Assembly: GCA_024349245.1 (NCBI GenBank)
Contig: JALDNG010000428.1
Coordinates: 1-64,000, forward strand
Length of the DNA: 64,000 nt
Source: Neodontobutis hainanensis
Lineage: Eukaryota > Chordata > Actinopteri > Gobiiformes > Odontobutidae
Reading direction: 5' to 3'
Shown piece after piece: positions 1-10,959 of this stretch. Within the stretch, counting starts at the first letter, position 1, and every line of letters begins with the position of its first letter. The position numbers and the translations under genes were made by a program. The notes under the pieces were generated by a model, which was given only the letters and a program-made list of their open reading frames with translations, made no database searches and was not told the DNA's origin.

Positions 1-472
1 AATGTAACACTCACCTCCTCACACCAGGACAACAGCTTTAATAAAGTCAACACTAATGTCACACTCACCTCCTCACACCAGGACAACAGCTTTAATAAAG
101 TCAACACTAATGTCACACTCACCTCCTCACACCAGGACAACAGCTTTAATAAAGTCAACACTAATGTCACACTCACCTCCTCACACCAGGACAACAGCTT
201 TAATAAAGTCAACACTAATGTCACACTCACCTCCTCACACCAGGACAACAGCTTTAATAAAGTCAACACTAATGTCACACTCACCTCCTCACACCAGGAC
301 AACAGCTTTAATAAAGTCAACACTAATGTCACACTCACCTCCTCACACCAGGACAACAGCTTTAATAAAGTCAACACTAATGTCACACTCACCTCCTCAC
401 ACCAGGACAACAGCTTTAATAAAGTCAACACTAATGTCACACTCACCTCCTCACACCAGGACAACAGCTTTA
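1..472. repeat. 54-bp tandem repeat array (about 9 units)
   Basis: Nearly identical 54-bp units begin at 1, 55, 109 and so on to 433; the last is cut by unique sequence (aatggagtctttct). The array probably runs off the left edge. The unit is divisible by three, so frames stay open through it, but no coding role is indicated. About two units of the same repeat, followed by the same flank, occur at 21798-21930, so this is a duplicated locus with different copy number. Confidence 0.95.
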
Positions 473-740
473 ATGGAGTCTTTCTAAATACTTTCACTCT
501 CGACCTGTGTCAGGTGAGAACAGTTTCTCCCACATAGCAGACAAGTCTGGGCTCGATCTGGCTCCAAGTCTGTCACTGCTGTGACGAGTCAAACTGTCAA
601 ACAGGTTTTAACGTCTTCTAAAGGTAACCCTCCTCACCTGTGATCTGCTTCAGTGTGTGTATATCACAGGTCAGTGAGGTTCTGGGCTCCTGACGACCCT
701 TGCATCTTTCATAAAGTGCTGCACTGACGTTTTTGTTTCA

Positions 741-908
741 GAGTCAAGGGAAAAGCAAAAAGAATTGTCTAAGGATCTGCAGGAAAAGGTGAATGATCTG
801 TATAAAACAGGAAATGGACATAAAAAGATATCCAAGGAATTGTTAATGTTTATACTTTATGCTTTTCTTCAAGATGACCTGGATGACGAAGAATTGGGGT
901 CAGACTAA
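741..908 (+). pseudogene. Tc1/mariner transposase N-terminal HTH remnant, possibly a terminal exon
   Basis: The frame from 741 reads 55 codons to a TAA at 906. Its first part (KELSKDLQEKVNDLYKTGNG followed by HKKISKELL) resembles the first helix-turn-helix of Tc1-like transposases. The rest (after about residue 36) is not Tc1-like and ends in an acidic tail, DDLDDEELGSD. A pyrimidine-rich stretch ending in ttgtttcag lies directly upstream, and an AATAAA lies at 919-924, so the segment has the form of a last coding exon with a poly(A) signal. No partner exon is recognised to the left. It may be a decayed transposon fragment with chance signals, or an exonised HTH. Family resemblance is by eye. 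Confidence 0.45.
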
Positions 909-924
909 ATATTTGACAAATAAA

Positions 925-2063
925 GACTCAATTCAAATCCTTTAATGAAATAAATAAGTCACTAGATTATAATAAAAGTACGTTTCTTTATTTGAGACAA
1001 TAATTAGTGACAAACATTTAAGAAGAGTCTAAAGTTCATGTTTCTGTTTCTAAAACATAAGATAACTCTCAGTTTGCTTTAAAACAGTGAGTAAGAAACA
1101 ATAAAGTATGTTTATTTTACAAAAGAGTCAAGAGTCATTGAATAACTATTCATTAGTAACACATTTAAATAACATATAATATGAATAAAAAAACTATGTT
1201 TAAATTATTTTATTTTGTTTTAATAATTGTACTGAGACGTTTTGTCAAAAGAGTCCCAAACGTAACTGAAGTGAACATCTCTAAAGTAGGAGCCATGGAG
1301 CTTGTTACGTCACAGCCACTAGATGGAGCCATTAACCTTTATTCAAATGAATGCCAGATTAATAATCTCTGTGATCCATTCATTTTGGATTTAGTTGAAG
1401 TCTTGGTTTAAGTTGAATTTCCAGAAGGGAATCTCAACAGATGCAAAATAAACAACCTCTGGATAAAATTTAGAAGAAATACAACCAATCAGAGAAACAA
1501 AGTGTTGCATAAAGTCCGCCCTTTTTAGATTTAATCAGATTTAGTCAAATCCAGATTAACTACGTTTTTTACATTGACTCATTTTATTTTTAACTTAATT
1601 TAACTTCTTGATGACTTTATTTTAGACCAAGAAGTGGTCTTGTCTTTATTCAAGTCAGACTTCATTCATTCAGTCTCTGGTGCTGTTTGTTTGGAGTTGA
1701 ATGTACTTTGGTGTTTTTCCTGGTGTTAACTCTCTCAGACCTGTCGCTGTGATTGATTCTGTTTCACATGAAGCGCTCTCAGCTCCAGAGAAACACAGGG
1801 TTAATGAACCTGCTTCATGATCCACTCATCCAGACTCACACTGTTAGCTTTTGTCAGTCAGATGGAAGAGGCCACAAAGACTGATGTATGTCTGACCCCA
1901 GGCCTTGTTCTCGCTGTAGACGCTCCTCACTCGAACTGTGATGACGAGGAAAACCCACAGAGTCACGACGAAGACACAGGTCACACACAGAGCCATGAGC
2001 CAGACCTGAAACAGGAGGAATGCCCTTTGTCTTTGCCTTAATAGTCTTGGGCTGTGTATTGTA
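925..2063. other. Intergenic, no gene recognised
   Basis: AT-rich sequence with short open frames only (for example 1181-1411 and 1817-2041), without recognisable domains or paired splice sites. Confidence 0.5.
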
Positions 2064-2600
2064 TCATGCTGTTTGTTTGCTTTGAGGACATGATCCAGTT
2101 TTTCTCGACAGTATTTCCATTGGGCCTCCTTTTGATCTTAACTGTCTGAGTTCTGGACTGGACCAGGCTGTGGAGTGAGTGAATGAGACAGATGTGCTTC
2201 TGAGTGGAGCCAGATTATTGAGGACGCTCTGGAGGTGTGTGTTGTAGTGTGAGAGTAATTGTTCAGGGGAATGAAGGTTGTCTGTACAGGGGAGGTTATC
2301 AATGTGAAGGGATAAAGTGCCCAAGTCAACGGCCTTCATTTTGAGTAAATGAATAATGTGTTTAAGGTTTATTTGGACAGAGACAGATGAACAGTGAATG
2401 AGAGCAGTGAGAGATCAGAGAATAGGAGGTTCTTTACAGTCAGTAGGTGTAATGCCAGAGCAGCAGATGAGCTCCAGAAGAGGTTGGGAGAGGTCAACAA
2501 ACCCCGTTGGAGTAGCGTCGTTGAGAGGAGTTCAATCATTCGGCTGCTGCCACGTCTCCATTAAACAGAGAAAGTCCATGTCCAGTCGAGGCTTGTAGCG
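2064..2600 (-). mobile_element. LINE-2-like retrotransposon ORF2 relic
   Basis: On the minus strand, 2064-2339 reads as the linker between endonuclease and reverse transcriptase of L2-type LINEs: LLSHYNTHLQSVLNNLAPLR and then WSSPELRQLRSKG. Between about 2532 and 2580 the minus strand reads FLCLMETWQQPND before a stop, which matches the conserved FLCLTETW block of the same endonuclease. The two parts are in the expected order (endonuclease upstream on the minus strand) but carry stops and a deletion between them. It is a dead, truncated copy. The clade assignment is from memory of the family. Confidence 0.7.
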
Positions 2601-4590
2601 GCAGGTAGGCTATAATAATGTGGAGTAGGTGCAGCAGGTGAGCTGGTCGTAACTCATACACACATAAACAGATGAAGGTCTGTAGATGTCGACAGGAGGA
2701 TTCGATTAAAAGAGAGCCTACTCGTAGAACACAAATGCAGTATCCACAAACATATTTCTTGAAAAGAGCACAAAGAGCAGATCAACGGCAGCCAAAAAAC
2801 ACAGCAGCAAATGATCCTGAAAATGTCAATGTTGTGATCCCAGCTGCTCAGTCATAAAGTCAAACTCTGCTCTGTCCTCAGGTCAAACACAAGTCAGTCT
2901 GAGACACTGGATTTACTCCAGAGTGGCTCTCATATTTAAAAGTTGAGTCCTGCTCTGGTCAGCTTTATTCAAACTCTAGACCAGGGGCAGGGCTGGGCTC
3001 ATCTCTTTTACCCCAAGGACCAAATGAGAACCTGTGACTCCTCGAAAAGCCTTGTTCCATCAAACCCTAAAAACATGTCTCACTCACGTTGTTCTGAGGA
3101 ACATGAGAAGAAAGTGTTGATAATAATACTCTTCTTTTATGCACATGTAGGTCACTGTAACGTCCCACACATGAGTCTGAAACTGGAGACTATACCACAG
3201 AGAAATCCTGAGAAAATGTTTTTGTGTTGAGTCTTCAACTGTCTCCAGGTCCTGTTTGGGTGAAAAAAAAAACTTTTCCTCGTCTAAGATGGTCCAGAAA
3301 GTGTCCAGTCTATCACTTAGCTCTAAGGACAGCTCAAAAGTCTCCAAAAGCCATGTTCTGTAAAACCTGGTACATTTTGATTTGAGCAGCAACACAGTAA
3401 TAATACTCATTTATAAAACTCCTCTTCATCAAAACCCTTTCATAGATCCACCCACTCTTCCTCTCCAGTCACACTCTCTGGAGGCAAAGCATTATTTAGA
3501 TATTTTTCATAAACAGATTATATTTTGCTTTATTTAAAAGCCTAACCCTAACCCAATTTTTAAAAGTGTGTCAACCTTATGGACAATTGTTGAAGCACAT
3601 TTGAGGATAATACAGCTGCTTAAATCTACTGCTGTAGAAAAGACTGAACTTTTTATTTAAAAGTAAAAATGATACTGAGCAAAGCTTTATTGAAATTAAA
3701 AAAGAAAACATATCAAACATTATCAGAAGACAGATGAGATGGACAATGATCAACAGCTTAAGATCCAAAAACACAAATGTGAACATTAGCGCCCTCTGCT
3801 GGAGACGTCCTGTAATGATGAATATCTGTAAGGCCTTTAACCCCTCTTTCTCTCTCTGTCTGTCTGCAGGCCCCATGTCTCTATCTACATCTTCCCTGTG
3901 TGTGTGTGTGTGTGTGTGTGTGAGTGTGCTAAACTAATCATGTTTCAAACCATACACTCTGACATGTTTTTTCTTTTACATTAATATTTTTATATATGTA
4001 TTAATATAACATCCCTTACTTGATTATAAACCATAACACACATAACATAAACTTATGCATAAATGAATAACTTAGTAAGTATACAGATTTAAAACACAAA
4101 GTATAAAAAATATTACTCTACAGTTAAAGACTTTATATTGACACATGTCTGAAAGTGTCACTGTGAGACAGAACTGTGAGTTTACACTGCCCTGTAGGCC
4201 TACTTTATTATCATTTACACCAAACTAATGTGGCCTTTGTTTCAGGTTTATGTCTTTTTGTTCTGGTTTTATGTTTATTAAACATTTTCAGTTGCAAAGC
4301 TTCATTTTGGAAAGTTATTTTTTATATTGTATATATTTTCTATTTTGTTCTGTTAATAAACCTTAATAAAAAAGACTAGATCAAAACTAAGGCTTTATGT
4401 TTAACATGAGCTCATTATCGTTTGTCACAAATACAATCTGACAGACACAACAGGAAGTTCAAATAAAAACATGTTTTGGACTTGAGCAGTTTTTAAAGAG
4501 TATGTATTTTAAAGAGGGTAGTAAATATGCATATTTTTAAATAAACTGAATGAGATTATGATAATTTTTATTGTGATTACTTTGATTACA
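2601..4590. other. Intergenic; (TG)n microsatellite and CTCF-type motif
   Basis: No gene seen. It contains a (TG)n run at about 3898-3922 and a short telomere-like CCTAACCCTAACCC at about 3541. The region from about 3940 to 4590 is very AT-rich. Confidence 0.5.
3788..3802 (-). promoter_or_regulatory. Candidate CTCF-binding motif
   Basis: The minus strand reads CCAGCAGAGGGCGCT, a near-perfect match to the vertebrate CTCF core (CCASYAGRKGGCRS). Binding is inferred from the motif only. Confidence 0.4.
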
Positions 4591-4593
4591 ATC

Positions 4594-5775
4594 TTAATAG
4601 TATTTAGAGAGTGTAGTGAATTTGTCATTTTTTATATAATACAAAATAAAGAATTTTAATCTCTTTTTAACTATGGAGATATTTTGTTATTAATCACGTA
4701 CTTATGATTATGTTTTATTCAATTGGTTTGTCCCAAAAATATACAAAAATGCATCTAATTTGCAAAACATGTCATTATATTTTGGCGGTTATGTTATTTA
4801 CAGTACATACAGACTAATAAAAATATCATAATAGTTTTTTCTAAAATTAAATTATTAATAAAAGTAACTTGTAAAGCAACATTAGTAAACTACAATTTCT
4901 AATATACCATAACTATAGTAAAATAGTTTATATAGTTTAAAAATAGATCTGAGAATTATACACATGGACTGTAGGTGTTTAGTTGCAGTAGATTTATCTT
5001 TTTTTATCCAAATGGCATAGTTAGTAGTTTTTTAGAGTGTGGGACCTCTCATAAAGCACAGCATCACTTTTATTACTATAACTGCTTTAATTAGTGCATT
5101 TGTGCTGACTGTGTTTACCCCTGCCTCTCCTCGACTGGTTAGTGTCAGGATGAACAACACGTATTTGTCCCAAACGACTGTCACTGGAGGCTGCATTATT
5201 CCTGACCCCTCTGTCACGACCGCAGCCACGGCGAGTACACCTGTCCCGGCTTCTATCACCTGTGCTAAAGGTAAAGCAGCAGGTGCTAAAGGTAAAGCAG
5301 CAGGTTCTAAAGGTAAAGCAGCAGGTGCTAAAGGTGAAGCAGCAGGTGCTAAAGGTGAAGCAGCAGGTTCTAAAGGTAAAGCAGCAGGTGCTAAAGGTGA
5401 AGCAGCAGGTTCTAAAGGTAAAGCAGCAGGTTCTAAAGGTGAAGCAGCAGGTTCTAAAGGTAAAGCAGCAGGTTCTAAAGGTGAAGCAGCAGGTTCTAAA
5501 GGTAAAGCAGCAGGTGCTAAAGGTGAAGCAGCAGGTGCGAAAGGTGAAGCAGCAGGTTCTAAAGGTAAAGCAGCAGGTGCTAAAGGTGAAGCAGCAGGTG
5601 CTAAAGGTAAAGCAGCAGGTGCTACGCGCACACGACTTCCGTTCTCAAACTCCCCATCACTACCGCGGCCAGAGCGACTAGTTTCCTCCCGTTTCTTTCA
5701 CTGATGTTGGGCAAAGTGTGCTTTATGCAGCTACAGAGAGAGGCACGAGCAGCGCTGCCGCTGTCCAAGTTACAC
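4594..5775 (+). repeat. Diverged direct-repeat block, copy A, containing a 21-bp VNTR
   Basis: This block is homologous along most of its length to 20270-21247: shared AT-rich left part, a shared segment around taaagcacagcatcac, the phrase tttacccctgcctctcctcg, the VNTR, and a shared right part ending near gaggcacgagcagcg. Copy A lies about 350 bp beyond the NLR stop codon and copy B about 490 bp beyond its first coding exon, in the same orientation. The nature of the block is unknown; its frames do not stay conserved between copies. Confidence 0.8.
5265..5625 (+). repeat. 21-bp VNTR (about 17 units) within copy A
   Basis: The unit is gctaaaggtaaagcagcaggt with variants (ggtgaagc, gttctaaa). 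Because 21 is divisible by three, long frames occur on both strands. One plus-strand frame (5039-5704) begins with a hydrophobic leader-like segment (FITITALISAFVLTVF) and continues as AKGKAAG heptads. The paralogous copy at 20990-21090 does not keep that frame, so coding is unlikely. Confidence 0.9.
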
Positions 5776-5777
5776 TC

Positions 5778-5963
5778 TCACTCTCGCTCATTCTCACTTT
5801 CACTCGGCTGAAAAGATTCTAAAGGTAGATGTTCTCCCTCAGAATCAGAGTCAGCCTTTACTAAAGCCAAAGCTTCATCACAGGTGTGTTTTTTATTTGT
5901 CATTTTCGCGTTTACCAGCTCGTGTAGAGAATGAGGCTTACACTGCCTTCCTGACACGCCCAC
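5778..5963 (-). mobile_element. Possible piggyBac-like transposase N-terminal fragment
   Basis: The minus-strand frame contains KHTCDEALALVKADSDSEGE followed by more acidic/serine residues, similar in style to the acidic N-terminus of vertebrate piggyBac transposases (xxEEALxLL..DSDSE). No catalytic region is present nearby. The resemblance is short and could be chance. Confidence 0.25.
5892..5897 (-). terminator. Candidate poly(A) signal of the NLR gene
   Basis: TTTATT on the plus strand gives AATAAA on the minus strand, about 225 bp beyond the NLR stop codon. It is assigned only by position. Confidence 0.3.
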
Positions 5964-6119
5964 TGAAGCGTCGACATATTTTTGTAGTCGTTGTTACAGC
6001 ACTAAATAACACACAACAACAACAACATGAACGGAACAATAAAGAGTAAGATTTACAAACAGTGCTCAGTGATTATAAAAAGATAAAGCAGGTGAGAGAG
6101 GCTTTAGAGTCTGTCCAGG

Positions 6120-6219
6120 TCAGGACTCAGCTGGTCCTGGTCCTGGTCCGGTCTGGTCCTGGTCTGGTCCTGGTCTGGTCCTGGTCTGGTCCTGGTCCTG
6201 GTTTGGTAAAGGCCACCAC
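6120..6219 (-). CDS. NLR gene, terminal exon encoded by a minisatellite
   Basis: Last coding exon of the NLR gene. The acceptor is cttttcag at 6220, the exon starts with one base that completes the split codon from exon 8 (GA+G), and it runs in frame to TGA at 6120-6122. It encodes WWPLPNQDQDQT followed by a Gln/Asp/Thr/Pro/Gly/Arg tail ending GPAES. The coding DNA is itself a tandem repeat of accagaccaggaccagg type, similar to the non-coding array at about 60595-60770. Phase and in-frame stop support it being used; the function of the tail is unknown. Confidence 0.65.
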
Positions 6220-6781
6220 CTGAAAAGACAAGAGAGAACAGAGTGTTGACATTTCTTCTGGAGCTGAGACAAAATGATTATATTTATTGGAGACAGTTCT
6301 GGTCGGGACTCAATATTTGAGGCACAGGTTGTGCTTGTGTTTAATGCAGTGAAGACGATAAATACAATGTTTAAATTGATGAAGCCAGAGCCCAACGACA
6401 CTGACTCTGTTTAAAAGCACAAAGAGCTGTTGAGAAGAAAGACTTTGTCATGTTTTCTGTTTGAATATGACTTTATCACAACTATAAGCCTTCACACTGA
6501 TCCAAACCCTTGGAGTGGTTCAAGAGTTAGGATCAGTGTTACTGCTCCAGATCAACCTCGTGACACTAAAGCTGCTCCGGGACGCCTGAACTCTGGGACA
6601 GTTTGATAAAAGTGACCCTTTGGTCTGGCCCTGGTCTGTTCTGTCTGCATCAGAGGAAAGGAAAGCTCTGTGCAGTTTCTGTGGATTCAGCAGAGCTTTG
6701 TCTCCAGAGACACTTTTATAGATTTTACAGAGAATCAGACGAGGCTCTGATTGGCCTCTGTTCACTACAGCATCTACTCAC

Positions 6782-6949
6782 TCCAGAGTCTCCAGTCGAC
6801 AGTGAGGACTCTGTTGGAGTTCAAGCAGCTCCTGAACATCTGACTCCTGCAGTTTGTTCCAGGTCAGATCCAGTTCTCTCAGATGTGAGGGGTTGGACTT
6901 CAGAGCTGAGGCCAGAGAAGAACAGCTGGACAAATTGCAGTCCCTCAAT
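6782..6949 (-). CDS. NLR gene, LRR exon 3
   Basis: 168-nt exon flanked by ttttttcag and GA|GTGAGT. It encodes one NLR-type leucine-rich repeat pair: LRDCNLSSCSSLASALKS, then HLRELDLTWNKLQ, ending SPHCRLETLE. It is six bases shorter than the 174-nt unit of the other two LRR exons and clearly more diverged. Phase 1 in, phase 2 out, as in the other LRR exons. Confidence 0.85.
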
Positions 6950-7698
6950 CTGAAAAAAGAATAAATGTTGGAGGTTAATCCAATAATAATCAAGGCACTC
7001 AGTTATAAAGAATACAAAGTATAGTTATTTCATTTGTTGGAGGTTTTCACGTCTTCAGGTCACACCAATGATTGTAAATATAGTGGAAGCTCATTGGTCC
7101 CAGTTCTGCAAAATGTGTGAAAGCAGTGAGAAGTGAGAAAGTTATTTGTCTGTCCTCTGTCCACTCCGGCTCTGCCGACGTTCTCTCTGCTAGTCCCACT
7201 CCTGCCAAACCCTTTCCCCGAAACAGAACCATCCTGTGGTTGTTTCATCCACAGATCCTGCCGTTAGTCGTCTACACAGCACCAGTGTTAGCTAGTTCTC
7301 CCAAACGTCCTTTCAGCTCTATTTATGTTCATTTAACCCAGGCCTGATACGGCACTAGATCTTGGCTGGAACACTCTGTGCTTCGGCATGTTTCTGCTTC
7401 TCGTGTCACATTTTTGGAACAGACAATGAGAGGAAAATATTGATCTCACACATGAGAATAAGTGGACTATGTAGGCTATGTATCTGTGGAGAGTAGCAGA
7501 GCTGCTCAGAGGAAAAGAGTACAGACACAGACAGAGACACAGACACTAGGGAGTAATGTCAGATACATTATTAGTATTTTTTTTTATGATAATCTATCAA
7601 TATTAAGCATGAGCACATTTTTATTTTGGTCTTAAGTCTTAGATCTAAGTAAAAGATATTCAAATAGATCAGATCTTTTAGATCAGGGTTGTCATTCC

Positions 7699-7913
7699 TA
7701 CATTTACATTTATTCATTTAGCTGACGCTTTTATCCAAAGAGACTTACATTGTTCTACAGTAGTTACCAGTGTTACAGCCACTGGAGGCAAGGTGGGTTA
7801 AGTGTCTTGCCCAAGGACACAACAACAGTATGAACTGTGGGGAGAGCGGGAATCAAACCAACTACCTTTGGGTTGAAAGACGACTGCTCTACCACTGAGC
7901 TACTGCCGCCCCC
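7699..7913 (-). mobile_element. tRNA-derived SINE
   Basis: On the minus strand the 5' end reads as a tRNA-like head with a Pol III A box (TAGCTCAGTGGTAGAGC) and B box (GGTTTGATTCC). A central tgtccttgggcaagacactt block and a tail containing ggataaaagcgtcagc and an AT-rich end follow. These are phrases of widespread teleost SINEs. A related head is at 17155. Confidence 0.8.
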
Positions 7914-7962
7914 AATCTTTCAGCCCGCAAGAATAAACAAGTTTAATCGAGCTCTCAAGAGG

Positions 7963-8338
7963 AAGTTGTCACAGGCCGGCTCATAGCCTGTGGCAAATAA
8001 TGAGTGGACACAAACAACAAAGGTAGGCCAATCAAAAGTATTTATTAATTCAACTCAAATAAAGAACTGTAACAAAAAAAAGGAATGGGGTGTGAGTATG
8101 TCTGAATCAGTTGTGTATGTAGGGTGCCTGTATGTGTAACATGCCTAAAGTGCAAACCTAAAGAGAACCACAAAACAACATAACTAACCAAACCATACCT
8201 GGTGTCAGACAGAGAGCGAGAAGAAGGGTTAGCTGGTAGTTTAAATACCTGAGCCCAGGTGGCTCCAATTACTCACGACCCTCCTCTGCCAACAGGAGGA
8301 ACCGCCCCTGCCAGGCAGAGGAGGGGCCGTGACAAAGT
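7963..8338 (-). mobile_element. Solo LTR with 4-bp target-site duplication
   Basis: A 368-bp segment (7967-8334) begins TGTCACAGGCC and ends GGGGCCGTGACA, giving the TG...CA and short inverted ends of an LTR. It is flanked on both sides by AAGT (7963-7966 and 8335-8338), a 4-bp target duplication. On the minus strand a TATTTAAA box is followed by an AATAAA, which suggests transcription in that direction. No internal coding region or second LTR is present, so this is a solo LTR left by recombination. The TSD size fits Ty3/gypsy or a similar retrotransposon. Confidence 0.75.
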
Positions 8339-9435
8339 AGAAAAATAAGCAAAAGTAGAAACTAAGCTGCAATTTCTGAAATGAAAGAAACTGCTGTTCT
8401 AAATGTGACCACTGGTACCAGTCCGTGGGTTATTTGATACCGGCCCGCAAATGAATCTGTTTTATTCATTATCTGAGTCTGACTGATGTTATATTTTGAA
8501 AAAATTGCCAGATTTTTACTATTACATCCGTCTATGACTCACTCTTGACGCTTGTCTTGGTCACGTAATTCGTTGCCACTAAAAATAAGCCCCAAGCTTG
8601 AGTGAAAAAACAAACGTCTTCTGAAAATATCCTCTTAATATATTTAGAAAATATTACAGTTTTTATAATGCTTTCATACATTGTACAATTTTTTTTCACA
8701 ATCAGCCTTCACATGGAAGGGAGTAACTCAACCCTCCTGAACAGTTTCTACCTCGGTTTGTATGGTATGGTGAGTTAGCTCAGGATTAAGATTATGACAA
8801 ATATTGTATTTTATACCTGGAAGAGTTTGTATTATTTCAATCAAAGAATGTGAAAGTTGTATGACCTTGTAGATACACTGAGACAAAGTTTAAGTTACAA
8901 TCACTGAGGCACTGTGTTCTTAAAATTGCACCAATTGTTTCTTCAGAATTTTCAGCTAATTTGAAAATTTGAAGTGTTCTGTCAAGAGGATTATTTGTGA
9001 TGTGTACATTTTCAGAAAGTACTTGTACTATTTTGGACCAAACTAAAACAAAGGAAACAATATGAAGTTGTCGTTATTTTTTAAATATTATGCCATGATT
9101 TTTCTGGTCCAGCCCATTTGGAAAAATATTTTTCCCTATGCAGCAAACGTACAGCTTTTAGAGAGAACTGTCATTAACCTTTACACATGAACTGGTTTAT
9201 AAAACACACAGTGGACTCTGGACACAGATGAAGCTTCAGACGACTCTCAGATCCACTTTTAATCTGTTTCTTTTAGTGTCACCTGGATGACTGTTAGTGT
9301 TTAAATGAAGAAGCACAAGTATTTAGTCACATGTCGAGTCTCAAAGTCTGCTCACTTTCTGCACAAACATGTATTTCTCTGTTTTAATGGATAAACATTA
9401 ATGACTGTATTGTTTTGGTCCCTGTCTCTGTGTGG

Positions 9436-9551
9436 CCTGTGAGGAAGAGCAGGACGTCCTGTGAGGAAGAGCAGGACGTCCTGTGAGGAAGAGCAGGACG
9501 TCCTGTGAGGAAAAGCAGGACGTCCCGTGAGGTAGAGCAGGACGTCCTGTG
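9436..9551. repeat. 22-bp minisatellite (about 5 units)
   Basis: Units of gtcctgtgaggaagagcagg plus ac, the fourth and fifth carrying substitutions. Confidence 0.9.
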
Positions 9552-9891
9552 AACCACTGTGGAGCCGTTACATGAAGATTAGACCTGTGTCAAACCTGTG
9601 ACTGTGACAAAGAAGAACCTGGAGCAGCTTCACCTGCAGCTCCTGAAAATAAAGCTCATGTCTGCCACACCTCAGGATCTGTGTTTTATACTTCATCTTC
9701 AGAACGAGACACTTAATAGAACCAGCCACACTATATCAGCTTCTACAAGTCCTAATATTTACTCTTCATAATGGCTCTGCACTCTTTATAAACTAGACTT
9801 TGTCTACATTATTTAACATTTATATGATTTTATAAAAACTTACTCTCAATAATTAACTGCTGAAGGTTGTATCTTGAACACATCATTTGAG

Positions 9892-10959
9892 CTGATTTAC
9901 TGAAGACTTTTCATTTGTTCTTTGGCCAAGCATCCCTCTCATAAACATGATACAGTGTGACTTTATGAGCTGTTTGTTCAAACCCAAGAGTCAGAGAAAA
10001 GAAGAGAAGGACCAGTGACTGACCTCAGAGTCTCCAGTCGACAGTTTGGACTCAATAGTCCTTCACACAACTCCTTCATTCCTGAGTCTAAGTCATGGTT
10101 CAGACTCAGGTCTAGTTCTCTCAGGTGAGAGGGACTGGACTTCAGAGCCGACGACAGAAGTTCACAGTGAATCTTTGAGAGTCCACAATCAGAAAGTCTG
10201 TAAACACAGTAACATTAAGTCAAACATTAGAGATGTAAAGGTTCTCAGTCGTCCAGGTCACAGAACTACATTTATTCACTTTAAATTCAAAGTTTAAAAC
10301 TATCTCCAGCTGCAACAGATACAAACATATTTGAGAGTTTTTCATTATTGTCCCAACCTTTTCTTCTTTGTCAAAGCTCCTTACACTAAACTAAATATTA
10401 AAAACACTAAATATCTCACATCTGTTGAAAAATCAGGCAAAAACCTTCATAAAGTCTTGTAAAAATATAATTGTGACTGAAGCCCCACATTTACAGAGCT
10501 CTCAGTCTAAAACACTTCAGAGTTCAGCAGAAGGTCCTTTTGTAACATGCTGTAAACATGAAGGGTTTTTAAATGTGTTTGGATGAATGCTCCATGAGCA
10601 GGAGCCAAAGTGAGGCTTATTACTGTCCTCTCTTTTCACTCATTTCACATTTATGCTTCATTCATTTCAGCAACATTGTGCATTTTACAAAGACACTGAC
10701 AAAAACAAAAGAAAAAAGAACAAGTGACACAGACAGTGGCCCTCTGTGAGGTTGGGGTGTGTGTGTTTAAGCCCGTCCTGTGGCCGACTGTGGCTGAGAC
10801 ATGAGACGAGAGCAGAGCTACAGAAATAAATCAAGTTTAAAAAGATTGAAAGAACAAAAACAGTGGCACATGATTGACACCAAACTCAGTGACCCACATA
10901 ATCCCTGCAGCTGTTCAGTCAGAAAACTATGACACATCCCATAATGTGCAGTGCTTCAG
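9892..10959. repeat. Segmental duplication, copy 1 (contains LRR exon 2)
   Basis: Nearly identical to 12284-13375 at an offset of 2392 bp. The boundaries are sharp: both copies start at ctgatttactgaagac and end at gtgcagtgcttcag, with unrelated sequence outside. The copies differ by scattered substitutions and about 24 bp of small indels. Confidence 0.92.
10024..10197 (-). CDS. NLR gene, LRR exon 2
   Basis: 174-nt exon with acceptor tttacag and donor AG|GTCAGT. It encodes LSDCGLSKIHCE, then SALKSSPSHLRELDLS and SPNCRLETLR, the canonical fish NLR LRR exon. It is almost identical to the exon at 12416-12589, with identical introns around it, so it arose by a recent duplication. Confidence 0.9.

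Larger units (their letters stand above)
6950..10023. other. NLR intron 7 (between LRR exons 2 and 3), repeat-rich
   Basis: Holds a SINE (7699-7913), a solo LTR (7967-8334) and a 22-bp minisatellite (9436-9551). An AATAAA on the plus strand at about 9646 follows sequence resembling a 3' UTR, but no plus-strand coding exon was found. No further LRR exon was seen here. Confidence 0.55.

Noticed and set aside
1..472. CRISPR-like regular spacing
   Set aside because: Units are contiguous with no unique spacers, and the genome is eukaryotic. The same applies to the other arrays.
56..487. 143-residue open frame of repeated 18-residue units
   Set aside because: It is the 54-bp tandem repeat read in frame; the unit is divisible by three, so openness is automatic.
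3541..3556. Telomere-like CCTAACCCTAACCC
   Set aside because: Two units only, as is the similar run near 61308; too short to call an interstitial telomere.
5032..5704. Long frames with AKGKAAG, LKVKQQV and APAASPL repeats, one with a signal-like start
   Set aside because: Several frames on both strands are open through the 21-bp VNTR, and the paralogous block at 20270-21247 does not preserve the 221-codon frame.
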